Part shown: piece after piece, positions 36,175-46,891 of the stretch | Layout: each line of letters begins with the position of its first letter | Position numbering within the stretch: the first letter of the stretch is position 1 | DNA from: Halichoerus grypus | Taxonomy: Eukaryota; Chordata; Mammalia; Carnivora; Phocidae | Assembly (NCBI RefSeq): GCF_964656455.1 | Contig: NC_135715.1 | Coordinates: 36,466,603 to 36,530,602, forward strand | Reading direction: 5' to 3' | DNA: 64,000 nt | The notes under the pieces: generated by a model | Database searches by the model: none | The model's input: the letters and a program-made list of their open reading frames with translations, nothing else | What the model was told of the DNA's origin: nothing | Translations under genes and position numbers: made by a program

Positions 36175-36696
36175 TGAAGGGGTTCATTACACATTACCCC
36201 AAAATATGGCACCCTCGCACATTGAATATTTTAAGCTGAAGGAATTTGAGAAAACGGCCGATGCAGGAAGATCACTCTGACCTTCTCTCCCAGCCCCTTG
36301 TCCTTCTGAAACAGGTCATAAAACCCACAAGTGAGAGGCGCCTTCCCCATACCCAGAGGAAAGGAATATCCTTATCTTTGAAGACAAAGATCACCTTGAA
36401 GAATCTCAATAAATAGACTGAACTTGCTTACTCTTCAACCTGTCATACTCCTTATACTCCTCAACCTACCATATTCCTTCACAGCTGTCTACTCTTCATC
36501 AAACCTAGCATAAAAGTACATAGGTCTAAGTGTTTCTTTGGGTTTTCATTTCCTTAGGAAGGCTCCCATGTCATGTAAAACTTATATATTAAATAAATTT
36601 GTATGCTTTTCTCCTCTTAATCTGTCTTCACCAATTTAATTTTCAGATCCAGCCAGGGACCCTAGAGGATCAAGAGAAAGCTTTTCCTTCTCTACA
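36175..36696 (+). mobile_element. ancient ERV LTR, sense, probably solo
   Basis: Starts TGAAGGGGTTCATTACAC, has CATAAAAGTACATAGG as a TATA-like core, an AATAAA within TATTAAATAAATTTG and CTCCTCTTAATCTGTCTTC, and ends near TTCTCTACA. Related in layout to the LTR at 25.5 kb. No internal viral genes. Confidence 0.6.
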
Positions 36697-36850
36697 TTTT
36701 CATTTCTGGTTCTTTAAGATATTTTTTCTTGTTATTGTTGCTGTTTTATTATTTTATTATTTACTATTTACTATATAGTTTTGCTTTATTTTCCTTTCTT
36801 TTTTCCCCCTGTTCTAAGATAAACTTATTCATTTGACAGCCATACAAACA

Positions 36851-36992
36851 TTTTTTTTCTTAATTTTATTTATTTATTTTAGAAAGAGAGAGAGCACAAG
36901 CAAGGAGGAGAGGCAGAGGGAGAGGGAGAAGCAGACTCCCCACTGAGCAGGGAGCCTGACATGGGGCTCCATCCCAGGACCCTGGGCACCCC
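36851..36992 (-). mobile_element. Can-SINE with internal deletion, antisense
   Basis: Tail and middle are intact up to CCCAGGACCCTGGG, then the sequence jumps to CACCCCC. The tRNA-derived part with the pol III promoter boxes is missing. No clear TSD. Confidence 0.85.
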
Positions 36993-37212
36993 CACTTGAG
37001 AGCCGTGTAAAATAGGAGTAAGCTTCTATCTGTGAAATGGGGTTATTACTCTTTATTTAATATGATTTAATACAATACCTGAAAGAAAATAAGTACATGA
37101 TAAAGATTGGTCATTACCTGTATTAGACACATTCAATAATTACAATTATATCATTTATTTAATTTTTAACCAAATTTTATTTCTCTTCACTCCTTTTAAA
37201 AATATCACGTGT

Positions 37213-37393
37213 GGGGCACCTGGCTGGCTCAGTCAGTTAAGTGACTGCCTTCGGCTCAGTCATGATCTTGGGGTCATGGGATTAGGCCCCCATTGGCTCC
37301 CTGCTCGGCAGGGAGTCTGCTTCTCCCTCTCCCTCTGCCCCTACCTCGCACTTGTTCTCTCTCTCTCTCAAATAAATAAATGAAATCTTTTAA
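37213..37393 (+). mobile_element. Can-SINE, sense
   Basis: Head GGGGCACCTGGCTGGCTCAG, then CTTCTCCCTCTCCCTCTG and a tail AAATAAATAAATGAAATC. Some small deletions. No convincing TSD. Confidence 0.93.
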
Positions 37394-37399
37394 ATAAAT

Positions 37400-38885
37400 A
37401 TTTATGTATAGATATAGAAATAGATATAGATACATCTCAGGTACAATATATCACCACTGTTTTTGTTTATTTGAGATACAGCACTGTTTTACTTGTTTTG
37501 AGAATTGTAATTTAATTATATTTATGCCTCTTACTTAAATGTTATTTACCCTCAAGCATTACATTCTCTCCATATCTGATTGGAAAAAGACATCTAATTC
37601 CCCCTAATAACTGAGCCATGGTTTATCTTTAAGTGGCAGTAGGTAATAATAAAGCTGTCTCTCTCTCTCTTTTTTTTGGTCTTATTGTTCATAGTCATCA
37701 GTAAAACCAGAGGCTGGAGTATCCATTAAGTTGTATATTTGATAGACTTCATATAGCAATCTTCAATAGCAAATAAGAAAAAACAAAATTGAGCAATAAA
37801 TAAAAGAACAAAATTGAAATGAATTGCACGTTGCCTGGAAAATCATGAAGACAAGGAATAAGAATATTCTGCTGTTTGTGAAGCATGCATCACCTGCTTT
37901 TCTTTTCTTTTTTGTAAAGGCTATTTGGGGGGGAGATAATATTTTTTGTAGAAGAATGGTGACTATTATATTTAAGTTTTATTTCCTTTTTTGCTATGGT
38001 ATGATACAACAATTTAATAAATTAGCCATTGCCCTATTTAAACTACTTCCTGTGTGAAATCACATCACTACCATACACCTGTAAAAGCTATAGAAAATAT
38101 AACAGTTTTCATTCCTGCTTCTTTCCCTCTCTCCCTCCTGTCCTTTTTCTCTCCCTCCTTCCCTCCTGTCCCTCACTTCCCCCACCCTCCTCTCTCTGCC
38201 CTTCAGTGATTACATTTCACTTGTTTTTTTACCTTGAACTCTAACCATTTGGGTTATTCAAGAACTGTCATTTCTATTGACCTTTTTCTTGACCAAAATT
38301 AACTTGTTCAGTGGTAGATATTTCTCCACAATTGGACCTATGATTATACACTCACATCATGAACTTTGATGATCCCAAGATCAAGATTTTAGCACAAAAC
38401 ACTCTTACTATTTCTATTAGAGTCTCAAGACTCACACAGATACTTGGGACTCTTCTCCTATCTAGGTTTTGGAACATGTTTGGCGCAGGAAATATAATTC
38501 CAAGAGTAGCTAAAGGGGGTTCCTGATTATCGTTCAGGGCCAATAGAAACTGAGAGCAGACACAGAGTGACTTCACACCTGCTGAGCAATTTTAAGCTCT
38601 TCAGATAAAGCCTGTCCTCCATTAGATATTTATTCATGAATGGGGGAAATAATAATTCCACACACGTATACACACATAAATATAATAAGTGTTGCCTGAG
38701 CAGTCTCAAATTATCTGTGATAAGGATCCCTATTAATTTTTTTTCTTGTCTAATGCGGATGAATACTTCTGTAAAATACAATAAAAACATCACATGCATG
38801 TTAATTGTTCTAGAAGTTTCTAAAGGTTTATTGACCTGAACACCTTTATTCCCATGAAATGTCACTCTATCTATCAGGATTAGAT
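37400..38885. other. intergenic DNA with a pyrimidine-rich tract
   Basis: No gene recognised. A long C/T tract (about 38117-38205) is the main compositional feature. Overlapping frames on both strands near 38.5-38.87 kb have no domain. Confidence 0.55.
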
Positions 38886-38889
38886 TTTA

Positions 38890-39260
38890 GTGGGAGCACC
38901 AAAATCAAAGTGTCATGAACTGGAGATGATGGGAGTGCATTTGTATTTTATATAAAGTCTGAAGGTATGCAAGCCAGGTATGGCAGCTCTGTGTCATGGA
39001 GTCCCCAGGTACCCAGCCTTCTCCCATTCCATTGCCCATGTACTTAGGCTCTATTGGTTTTCCATTTGGGGAATGCGGGTCTTTAGCACTTTGTCACCAC
39101 ATCTGTTTAAAAGCAGCACAAACCAGGAAAAGACAGATAATAACAAGAAAGCACTCATGGGAGCCATTAAAATTCCAAGCACCTGACATATAGACAGCAC
39201 TTCTGCCTTTACCTTATCAGCCAAGATTTAGTTAAAGGGCCACACTTAACTACATAAAAG
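38890..39260. mobile_element. ancient dispersed repeat, family not fixed
   Basis: The ATGGCAGCTCTGTGTCATGG start and GGGCCACACTTAACTAC end resemble an old mammalian interspersed repeat, possibly of the same kind as 6930-7320. Low certainty. Confidence 0.3.
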
Positions 39261-39261
39261 T

Positions 39262-40840
39262 GTTTGAGAGGAAATCTTCAACCTGGAGAGTTTGATTAAC
39301 TAAAAAGAAATCCAGGATGGGGAAGAAACTGCAAAGCAAATTTGATTCATTACTTAAAAAAAAAAAAAAAAAAATTCGATCTGAAGTTTATTTGCCCTCC
39401 AAAACTTTTTGAAATAGTAGAGCTATTTTTTTTTTTTTTCCAAAACTGGAAATACTGGAACTCAGTTTCTGCTCATATTCTGTCTATTCCAGGAAATAAA
39501 ATGCAGGTTTAATTTTAATACAGTTCAGTGACCCTCTCTATTAGATATGAGTGATAAAGTTCATTTCACTGCCTCAGCGACTTTGACATCATGGGACAAT
39601 CATATCCTCAATAGTGTCATTTACTAAGGAGACCAAAGGAGGATATATACTATTATCATTTTAACCTGACAAAAGCATATCACTTCTGGGATGGATTAAG
39701 TACTGGCATGGCAAATTTCATGGTCACTTTTGATATTTCAGGATGAACTTTCATAACATATGCCCTTTTAAGAACTAATACAAAAAGATAGTGCTTAAAC
39801 ACATCCGGAGGACTTTTTTCCTAATAAAATTTATGAAATTGCAGTTGCCGAAAGTCATTATCAATGTAATTTGCTAATCCAAGTGAGCCACTGTGAAGAA
39901 CAGAAGACTCACATTAATTTTAAGATATATGAAGATTTTGGACTTTTGGTAACAAGTCACATAGAAATTTTTGCTTCCCTCCCAAAACTTCTTTCTTCCC
40001 CAGTGCCCAGATCAAGAACAAAAAAAAAAAAAAAAAAGAAAAAAAGAAAGAATGATGGCTTGGATTAGGATGTATTAGAGGGCACTATTTAGATTACATT
40101 ATGAGGATTGGACATAAGATGGTATAAGTATATAGGTACTAAAAGAAATGTGAATTTATAGCATGTTTATTTTCCTAAGATTAGCATAAGCACTTTAAAT
40201 ATGCATTTTCTTACAATGTGACCTTAAGGTTTGAGTTCTGTTTGTAGTTCAGACAGAAGTAATTCAATAGTTTAGTTAAGAGATGATTATACCTTGCATG
40301 AGGTTAGTGATGGTGAAGATGAAACAGATGTGAATAAATTGGAGCGTCCATCAAAGGGCTTAGTGATGGATTCTATTTAAAGGGGAGAGGTAAAAAGAGT
40401 GATGCCTGGGTTTCTAAGCTGGTGAAACTTAATGGACATTGGTACCATTCACTGAGATAGGGAGAACTGAAAGAGAACCATACTTTGAAATCAGTGTTGT
40501 GCACAATTTCAGAATGGATGCAACAGACAGCATTATTATCTTACACAATTACAAAGTATGTTCTTAGAGTAGAAAGAAACCTTAGAAGTTATATAGTCTA
40601 TTATCTTAAATGATGATAGCTATACTATTTCTGCTTGGATGTCTCAAGTGATAATATCCCCTTGGCTTTATAAACACAGAATAATACTTTTTAAATGGGC
40701 ATCATTATTTTGATATTCTTCTTATGCTCAGACAACATCTGCCCCTTTGTAGAAGATAATAGCGATTTTGAAAATAAAGTAGAGTTCTATAAGACTTTCT
40801 CTACCTGTTCAAAAAGATCTTGACACTTCTTAATGAAATA
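39262..40840. other. intergenic DNA, nothing recognised
   Basis: AT-rich with A runs at about 39355-39374 and 40020-40045 and a T run at about 39428. No gene or clear transposon. Confidence 0.55.
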
Positions 40841-40845
40841 TTTAT

Positions 40846-41125
40846 TGCTTGGAACGGCAAACCTGTTCCCCTGCCTACCGAGGAAGTTGTATTTTCAAAG
40901 TGAGAAAAAGTTAGAGCTGATATACAGATGATGGAGACAATCAAACCCACAGCAAAAATGCCTTTTTTATTAAACTGAGGGATACAATGAACGGCTTTGT
41001 ATGGTTAAAAGATAAATTGAGGTATATTAAACATTTTATGACTTATTTGAGCAAAAATCGATTCCAATGGGGCAATGCCTAACCAGAAGTGGTTAGGAAT
41101 GCTCCACCTACCGGAGCCACCTATG
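40846..41125 (+). mobile_element. LTR-like dispersed repeat, copy 2
   Basis: Collinear with 30546-30835 in the same orientation (see that entry). The two copies are clearly diverged, so this is family membership rather than recent duplication. Confidence 0.55.
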
Positions 41126-41607
41126 GGCTCCCCAAATATGTGGCAGAAGTCATTGCATATATACCCGATTATTATATACATGCAGTAGTTTATGCTCTTT
41201 CAGCTTAATTACAGTTTGTTGATTTTTAAAACAGCCAATGATGCTTGCTTGTTTTTTGAATAGTATCATAAACCAAAAGCCAGAGACACCAAGATCTTGA
41301 GGAAAAAAAACCCTAAATACTAAGGATATTATCGAGACTGATGTTATTCTTTTTTGAGAAACAAGTACCTAACGTTTGTTTGTGTAGAATATTTTATGTA
41401 ATATATGTTATGTCAGAAAGTGTGAAGGGTCTGAGACTTACCCTACTTGCAAGTAAACAAGTTAGCCTATGTAATTGCATGTATATCCTGACAGAAGTAC
41501 CATACTGCAGAGAAATAGGCCATGCATTACTCACACCAAGAACACCAGCCTGGATAGGATCTTGGTGCCAGTTCTTTGAGCCCCAGTCCTCACTGGAACA
41601 CACAGTG

Positions 41608-41885
41608 TCACAGTTCTGGAGCCTGAGAAGTCCAAGATCAAGGCACCAGCAGATTTGGCGTCTGGTGAGAGCCCATTTCCTGGTTCATAGACAGCTATCT
41701 TCTTGCTGTGTCTTCACATGATGGAAGTGGGGAGGGAGCTCTCTGAGGCCTCTTTTTGGGCACTAATTCCATTAACAAAGGCTCCACCCTCATGACCTAA
41801 TCACCCCCAGAGGCTCTGCCTCCTAATACAATCACATTGGTGTTAGGATTTCAACAAACAAATTTTGGGTGGACACAAACAATCA
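41608..41885 (-). mobile_element. MLT1-type MaLR LTR, antisense, truncated
   Basis: Read in reverse it gives the MLT1 layout: a GTGTCCACCCAAAATTTG start, AATCCTAACACC, GGTCATGAGGGTGGAGC, CATGTGAAGACACAGC and CTTGGACTTCTCAGGCTCC. The part beyond CCAGAACTGTG is missing. Non-coding ancient ERVL-MaLR relic. Confidence 0.8.
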
Positions 41886-42339
41886 GCCAATTGCCCACAG
41901 TGAGAATCAGTTATTATTTGGGTATGAAGTGTATTCATATCACAGGAGAGGTGCTCTAAAATTATAACTCTAAGTGCTTATATTGGGCAGCTGGTATGCC
42001 ACCCCATTAGCCCTTTGGGAGAAAAAGACTTTATTTTAATCTAAAATGTCAAAATGTCTTATGATTTGAGGAGGGTAAGATCTCTTGGTTTGTTACACTG
42101 AAATCTAATCAGATGTCTCTCAGGGGATGGTGTGTCTAAGTTTATTATTATTCTAGAATGTAAGCAAATCTTCAGTAAGATGAGGGGATTTTTTACTATC
42201 CTGAAATGTGTCCAAGGAGTGAAATGTTCTGTAATTCCTTTCCTATGAATATTTGAAATGTACAGGACAAAAGAAAAAGAAAAAGACAACCCAGAGAAAT
42301 ACAGGAAGAACTACCGTCTGGCATTATGCTTATACTAGA

Positions 42340-44511
42340 ATCAACTAAGATTCTCATAGGTGCACAGCGTTTCTGAATGTAACAATGGCTCCTAATTCTT
42401 CTCAAGGTCTCATCGTGGTAAATCAAGACCCTGTCACCAAGACCATTATTAGTGAATCTGTTATGGAGCCTCAGGCTCTTAATGAAATAAATGATGAAGA
42501 AGAAGGAACTGTTAACAGCCAGTCAGAAGAAAGCGAGAATGAATTGGATAGCTCTAAACTCTCAAATAGGAATGCAGACAAGTTTCTCCACCAACTAAAG
42601 GAAGATGATTCTGAGTTAATTAATAAACTGTGGACTGATATTCAGCAGAAAATAGCAACACAGTCACAAATAACAACCCCTCCAGGAACTCCATCATCTG
42701 CCCCCTCCATCAGAGGAATAAAAAGCTGGCTCTCAATGCTACCGATGCTGTCAGGAGAATCCATACCAGGCTTCAATCTGAAGAATCTACTGAGACTCTA
42801 GACTCAGGCTATCTTGTGGGACAAGTGTTAAACTCAAGGAAGCAAAAACAGTTGTTAAATAAAGTGAAAGGAAAACCGGATTTGCATGCTGTTTCCAAGC
42901 ACAACAGAACCACGTTAGCAGCTAGTACAGCCTCCACAGACTTGCCAAATAGCAAAAATCCAGGCTGGATGCCCTCAAACCCGTGATACATGAAGTGGAA
43001 CACTAAGTGGAAGAATATGAATGGTGGACAGGATGTGAGGTCAAGGGACTACGGAGTAGTCAGTCGTACAGGTTTCACTCTATCACTGGTGAGCTCTCTC
43101 TATTGTCTGGTTTGGTACCTTAAAGAAAGTGAGCTCCAGGTGCATAAAGTAGAGATAAGGCAGTAACTGGAACGAGTGTTAGGTGATCATCGAGAGCTCA
43201 CTGATGCACTTACAGCAGAAATTCTTCTTAGAGAAGAAAATACTGCTACCCAGGCAAGACTTCAGCAGTACATGGTCACAACAGATGAGCAACTTATATC
43301 ACTCACACATGCCATGAAGAACTGTCCTTTGATAAACAGCAACAAAGAAAGTCAGGCATCAGAAGGGGGATCCATGATTAGGAAAATTATAGATAAATCA
43401 GAGGGCCCTGCTATAAATGTTAATGTCTCTTTGCCATTGATGTTCAGAAAGGGAGAAGTGGTTGAGTTCCCACGGGAAAACTTGTCTGTTAAACTATCTC
43501 AGTTACCAACCTCCCCAGATAGTGTGAATCTGGCCAACAATCTTCCAGCACAGGTATTTGAGCTCAAATAACACCACCAAGGCAGAAGATCAACTCAGAA
43601 TTCTCTCCCTTGCAGTATGTATTAAGGACTGTTCAAACTCGTCCTGCTCCACAAATTCCTCCAATTATGGAAATGATTGACAAGGAACAAAACTGAGAAA
43701 AGAAGACCTTACCTACTTGGTGCAGACAATCAGAATGCAAACGAAGAGAGTTACCTCTTCATACTCAGTGGTGGAGGGTCTCTCACATGGCAGAAGATCT
43801 GGAGAACAAAGCCCAGTCTCCTTTTGTTAACTTCTTGAAGCCCCTCTGCATTTCCCATTCAAACACTCAGCAGGCCAGAATCCCCAATTTCTCAGAAGAG
43901 CCCCCAGTACTGGGAGATGGGCAATAGCTTAGAACAAAAGAGGCATTAATACAAAGAAAGGACATCCTGGCACAAACGGCTGAGTTGACAACGCAGAATT
44001 CATCAAGGCATATCGGAAAAATAATATTGGGCCAGAAGAATAGCAATGGGGATGGACTTCAGGAATTAAACAAACAAGCGACAAGTTATGCAAGTGACAT
44101 GCAGCAACACAACCTCTAACACCAAGCAGCATGGAGGAATGGATTGCAGAAATGGATCAGCAGAGTATGGATGCTCATGGAAAACTCCTGCAGAGCAGCA
44201 GACACTTGCTGGTTTGAATCTTTCCTCTCCCAGTATCACCCATTCTGTCACCTCTCAGAGCATGGACTGAAGGAGGAAAGAGGACAACTGAAGTATCTAT
44301 TACAGGAGCAGAATCTCCTGAAAGTTTAAAATGTAGTGCTCTCTCTCCTACCAGTGGGATAAATATAAGATCTTCAGGGGCTACTAGGAATTCTTGTTCT
44401 CCATTAAGTGCTACCTCAGGAAGTGGCTGATGCACACCTCTTAATCCAAAAGCAAGGATTGAGAAACAAAATGAAGAAGGCTGGTTTGTTCTTTCTACCC
44501 ACTTGTCATAA
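42340..44511 (+). pseudogene. SPICE1: SPICE1 processed pseudogene (retrocopy)
   Basis: An intronless, decayed copy of SPICE1 (spindle and centriole-associated protein 1, formerly CCDC52). Matching blocks run in order: a Pro-Asn-Val-Thr-type start (about 42375); [34 protein letters not shown] with [24 protein letters not shown]; the coiled-coil block [34 protein letters not shown]; a VQTRPAP block; and the terminal EKQNEEGWF...LSTHLS block with its ancestral stop at 44509-44511. The frame breaks near 42700-42745, and further stops lie at 43164-43166 (TAA), 43694-43696 (TGA) and 43925-43927 (TAG). The N-terminal part of the parent is missing or unrecognisable, so this is a 5'-truncated copy. 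Several exons' worth of sequence with no introns supports retroposition. The left boundary is uncertain by about 100 bp. Confidence 0.9.
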
Positions 44512-44970
44512 ATGAAGTTAGTTGTACAGAGTTTGTTCTCAGTAATATATCCTTGAGCTTCCACTCCCTTTTCCCTGACCCTGCTTTCAAATTTTCAGGT
44601 CCTTCTTTAAGATAAAACCTACAAAGATTTTATGACTTACTATTTATGGGACAAAGCATAAAGCAATTATTTTAATTTTTGACCTTTTCTTTTTTAATTT
44701 TTTTAAAAGATTTTATTTATTTATTTGACAGAGACACAGCGAGAGAGGAAACACAACAGGGGGAGTGGAGAGGGAGAAGCAGGCTTCCCGCTGAGAAGGT
44801 AGCCTGATGCGGGGCTCGATCCCAGCACCCTGGGATCATGACCTGAGCCGAAGGCAGATGCTTAATGACTGAGCCACCTAGGTGCCCCATTTTTGATCTT
44901 TTCAAATAGATTTCTAATAACTAACCAATCTACAATCTCCTGTAAATAAAATTTTGACTATAGGGGAAAA
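44512..44970 (+). pseudogene. remnant of SPICE1 retrocopy 3' UTR, split by a SINE
   Basis: Sequence after the ancestral stop probably continues as SPICE1 3' UTR. It is interrupted by an antisense Can-SINE (44690-44888) and ends beyond an AATAAA at 44945-44950 and a short A-rich stretch. Attribution to SPICE1 is inference from continuity; I cannot align the UTR from memory. No clear TSD for the whole retrocopy was found. Confidence 0.4.
44690..44888 (-). mobile_element. Can-SINE, antisense, inside SPICE1 retrocopy UTR
   Basis: Full-length. TSD ATTTTTGA(C/T)CTTTTC at 44675-44689 and 44889-44903 with one mismatch. It postdates the SPICE1 retrocopy if the flanking DNA is SPICE1 UTR. Confidence 0.95.
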
Positions 44971-45035
44971 AATGTAACTTAAAAATTTTTCAGGAAAATT
45001 TTTGAGGCTCTAAGATGTCTTAATTTTCTATATTA

Positions 45036-45037
45036 TT

Positions 45038-45072
<35 letters not shown>

Positions 45073-45100
45073 CCTACCTACTTACCTACCTATCTATTTA
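45036..45100. repeat. (TATC)n microsatellite
   Basis: About ten TATC units followed by variant TACC and TTAC units. It sits where the T-rich tail of the next SINE would be, so it probably grew from that tail. Confidence 0.92.
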
Positions 45101-45224
45101 TTTTAAGTAGGCTCCATGCCCAGCATGGAGACCAATGCAGGGCTTGAACTCATGACCCTGAGATCAAGACCTGAGTTGAGATCAAGAGTTGGATGCTTAA
45201 CTGACTGAGCCACCCAGGAGCCCC
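45101..45224 (-). mobile_element. short Can-SINE, antisense
   Basis: Reversed head GACTGAGCCACCCAGGAGCC and body AAGTAGGCTCCATGCCCAGC. The tail side is replaced by the TATC repeat. TSD not seen. Confidence 0.9.
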
Positions 45225-45225
45225 C

Positions 45226-45690
45226 TCATTCATTTATCCTATCATTCATTTAAAGTATTATTGAGCTCTAATGATATAATAAACATAGTCACAATCTAGC
45301 TGAAAATAATATATAATCATACAAGTAGACAGAAAACTGCAACTATGAAAAGAGCTACTAATAGAATTTGACAGTTATAGGGATCAGAGAAGGTTCTCTG
45401 AAGGTACTGATGCTGCTTAATGAAGAATGAATGTAATTTACCTAGAAGAACAAGGAAGGAAGGACACCCCAAGGAAAAAGAATGGCATGTGCAATGCCCC
45501 ATGAAGGAAGCACAGCCTGTTCACGGTCCAGAGCAAACAGAGAGGTCAAGAGCAGGTGGTGGTACATAATATGAACTTTGCATTTGTTTAGGGATAATTG
45601 GCTTTATTTATCTTAATAAACAAAGAGCCATGAAGGTGTTTGTAGGGGGGGAAAGAGTATGGTAATTTAATATACATTTTCAAAAGACTA
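45226..45690. mobile_element. L2-like LINE relic
   Basis: CATTCATTTAAAGTATTATTGAGC, then GAGAAGGTTCTCTGAAGG and GGCATGTGCAATGCCCC follow the order of an old mammalian L2-type repeat. Diverged; the strand is not assigned. Confidence 0.45.
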
Positions 45691-46388
45691 AAAGATCTGT
45701 TACAGAATGTTAGAAAACTCCGTGTGTGTTTGTGTGTGTATGCTCATTCTATAATCAGTTAAAGCCTTTTTCTTGAATTGCTCTCAACAATTATTGCCAT
45801 GTTACAGAATTCCTAACTTCATTGTTAAATTAGGATAAAGATTTTGTCAAAGTCTTGACAAGAAAGCTTAGTCATGACTGTACAAAAATACACTGGTATA
45901 ATTGCTTGAATCATTAACATGAAGTTTGAAGATATGTCACAATTAAGTTAAAAAATAATTTTGAAGATGCTTTCTAACCACTTAGATTTGAAAAGGTTCA
46001 AATACATAGTTTGAATTGGGGGTGGATGCAGTTGGTAGTCATAGGTTAAATTAATGCTTTCATCCCAACATTGTCCTCTCCAGATTAACCTCATGTCAAG
46101 TACAGTGCATAACACCTCACCAGAATGGTTGCAAGCAATCTTAATATTTTCTAAGCTGAAAATTAAGTGATTTGAAAACTCGAGATCCAATATATTGAAA
46201 CAGAGAAATCATGGTGGTTGGCACTTAAATCAGTCTGCATGGTCAATCATTTTGTTACTAATTGTATTTTTAACCTATGTACGCAATATAACTTCCTTAG
46301 CAGATGTCCATAGGCTTTTCCCAAATGTTTAAATATCAAAATGAAGTTTCAACTACTGAATAATACATATAATATATGCTCTATGGTA

Positions 46389-46506
46389 TAAAATGGCATA
46401 ATTTTTTTTAATTTTTTTTAAATTTTAAAAATTTTTTTTAAATTTTTTATTTTTTAAATTTTTTTAAATTTTTAAAATTTTTTTATTGTTAAAATGGCAT
46501 AATTTT
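46389..46506 (-). mobile_element. tail-only retroinsertion scar (A/T-only insert with 17-bp TSD)
   Basis: TAAAATGGCATAATTTT occurs at 46389-46405 and 46490-46506. The 84 bases between are T with short A runs, no C and one G. This looks like a TPRT insertion in which only the antisense of an A-rich tail was copied. See findings. Confidence 0.65.
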
Positions 46507-46573
46507 GATATTCAAATAAATGTCCATTTATTTTACCAGCATTACATAGAAGAGAAAAAATGGTTAATGCTAT

Positions 46574-46580
46574 ATATATA

Positions 46581-46614
<34 letters not shown>

Positions 46615-46890
46615 ATCACACATACACATGCATATGTGTTTATATTATAATAAACAACTAGTAAAAATAATTTCCCCAATAATTTTTGTATATTTATACT
46701 CAGGACAATTCATGTTTAATAAACTTGTATGTATGTGTACATATATATGTATAAACCTATATAAACTTGTATATATAATCCTATATATAAATGTGTGTGT
46801 GTGTATATATATATATGTATATATAAAATATGTAGGTATATATATATATGTGTGTGTGGAATACTATCATATATATATATATATAACTTG
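46574..46890. repeat. TA/TG dinucleotide microsatellite cluster
   Basis: Repeated blocks of (TA)n, (TG)n and (GTAT)n with short single-copy spacers. An 87-codon open frame here is made of repeat-encoded Ile/Tyr/Val/Cys and is not a gene. Confidence 0.9.
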
Positions 46891-46891
46891 A

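Noticed and set aside
41341..41721. 126-codon open frame
   Set aside because: Its second half is antisense MLT1 LTR sequence and the first half has no recognisable domain.
42385..43571. SPICE1-like frames as a functional gene
   Set aside because: Frameshift near 42.7 kb, several in-frame stops, no introns and a missing N-terminus show it is a retrocopy pseudogene.
45036..45100. CRISPR-like or regulatory repeat array
   Set aside because: It is a tetranucleotide microsatellite with no spacers; CRISPR arrays are not expected in nuclear vertebrate DNA.
46628..46891. 87-codon frame rich in Tyr, Ile, Val and Cys
   Set aside because: Encoded by TA/TG microsatellite; no biological signal.
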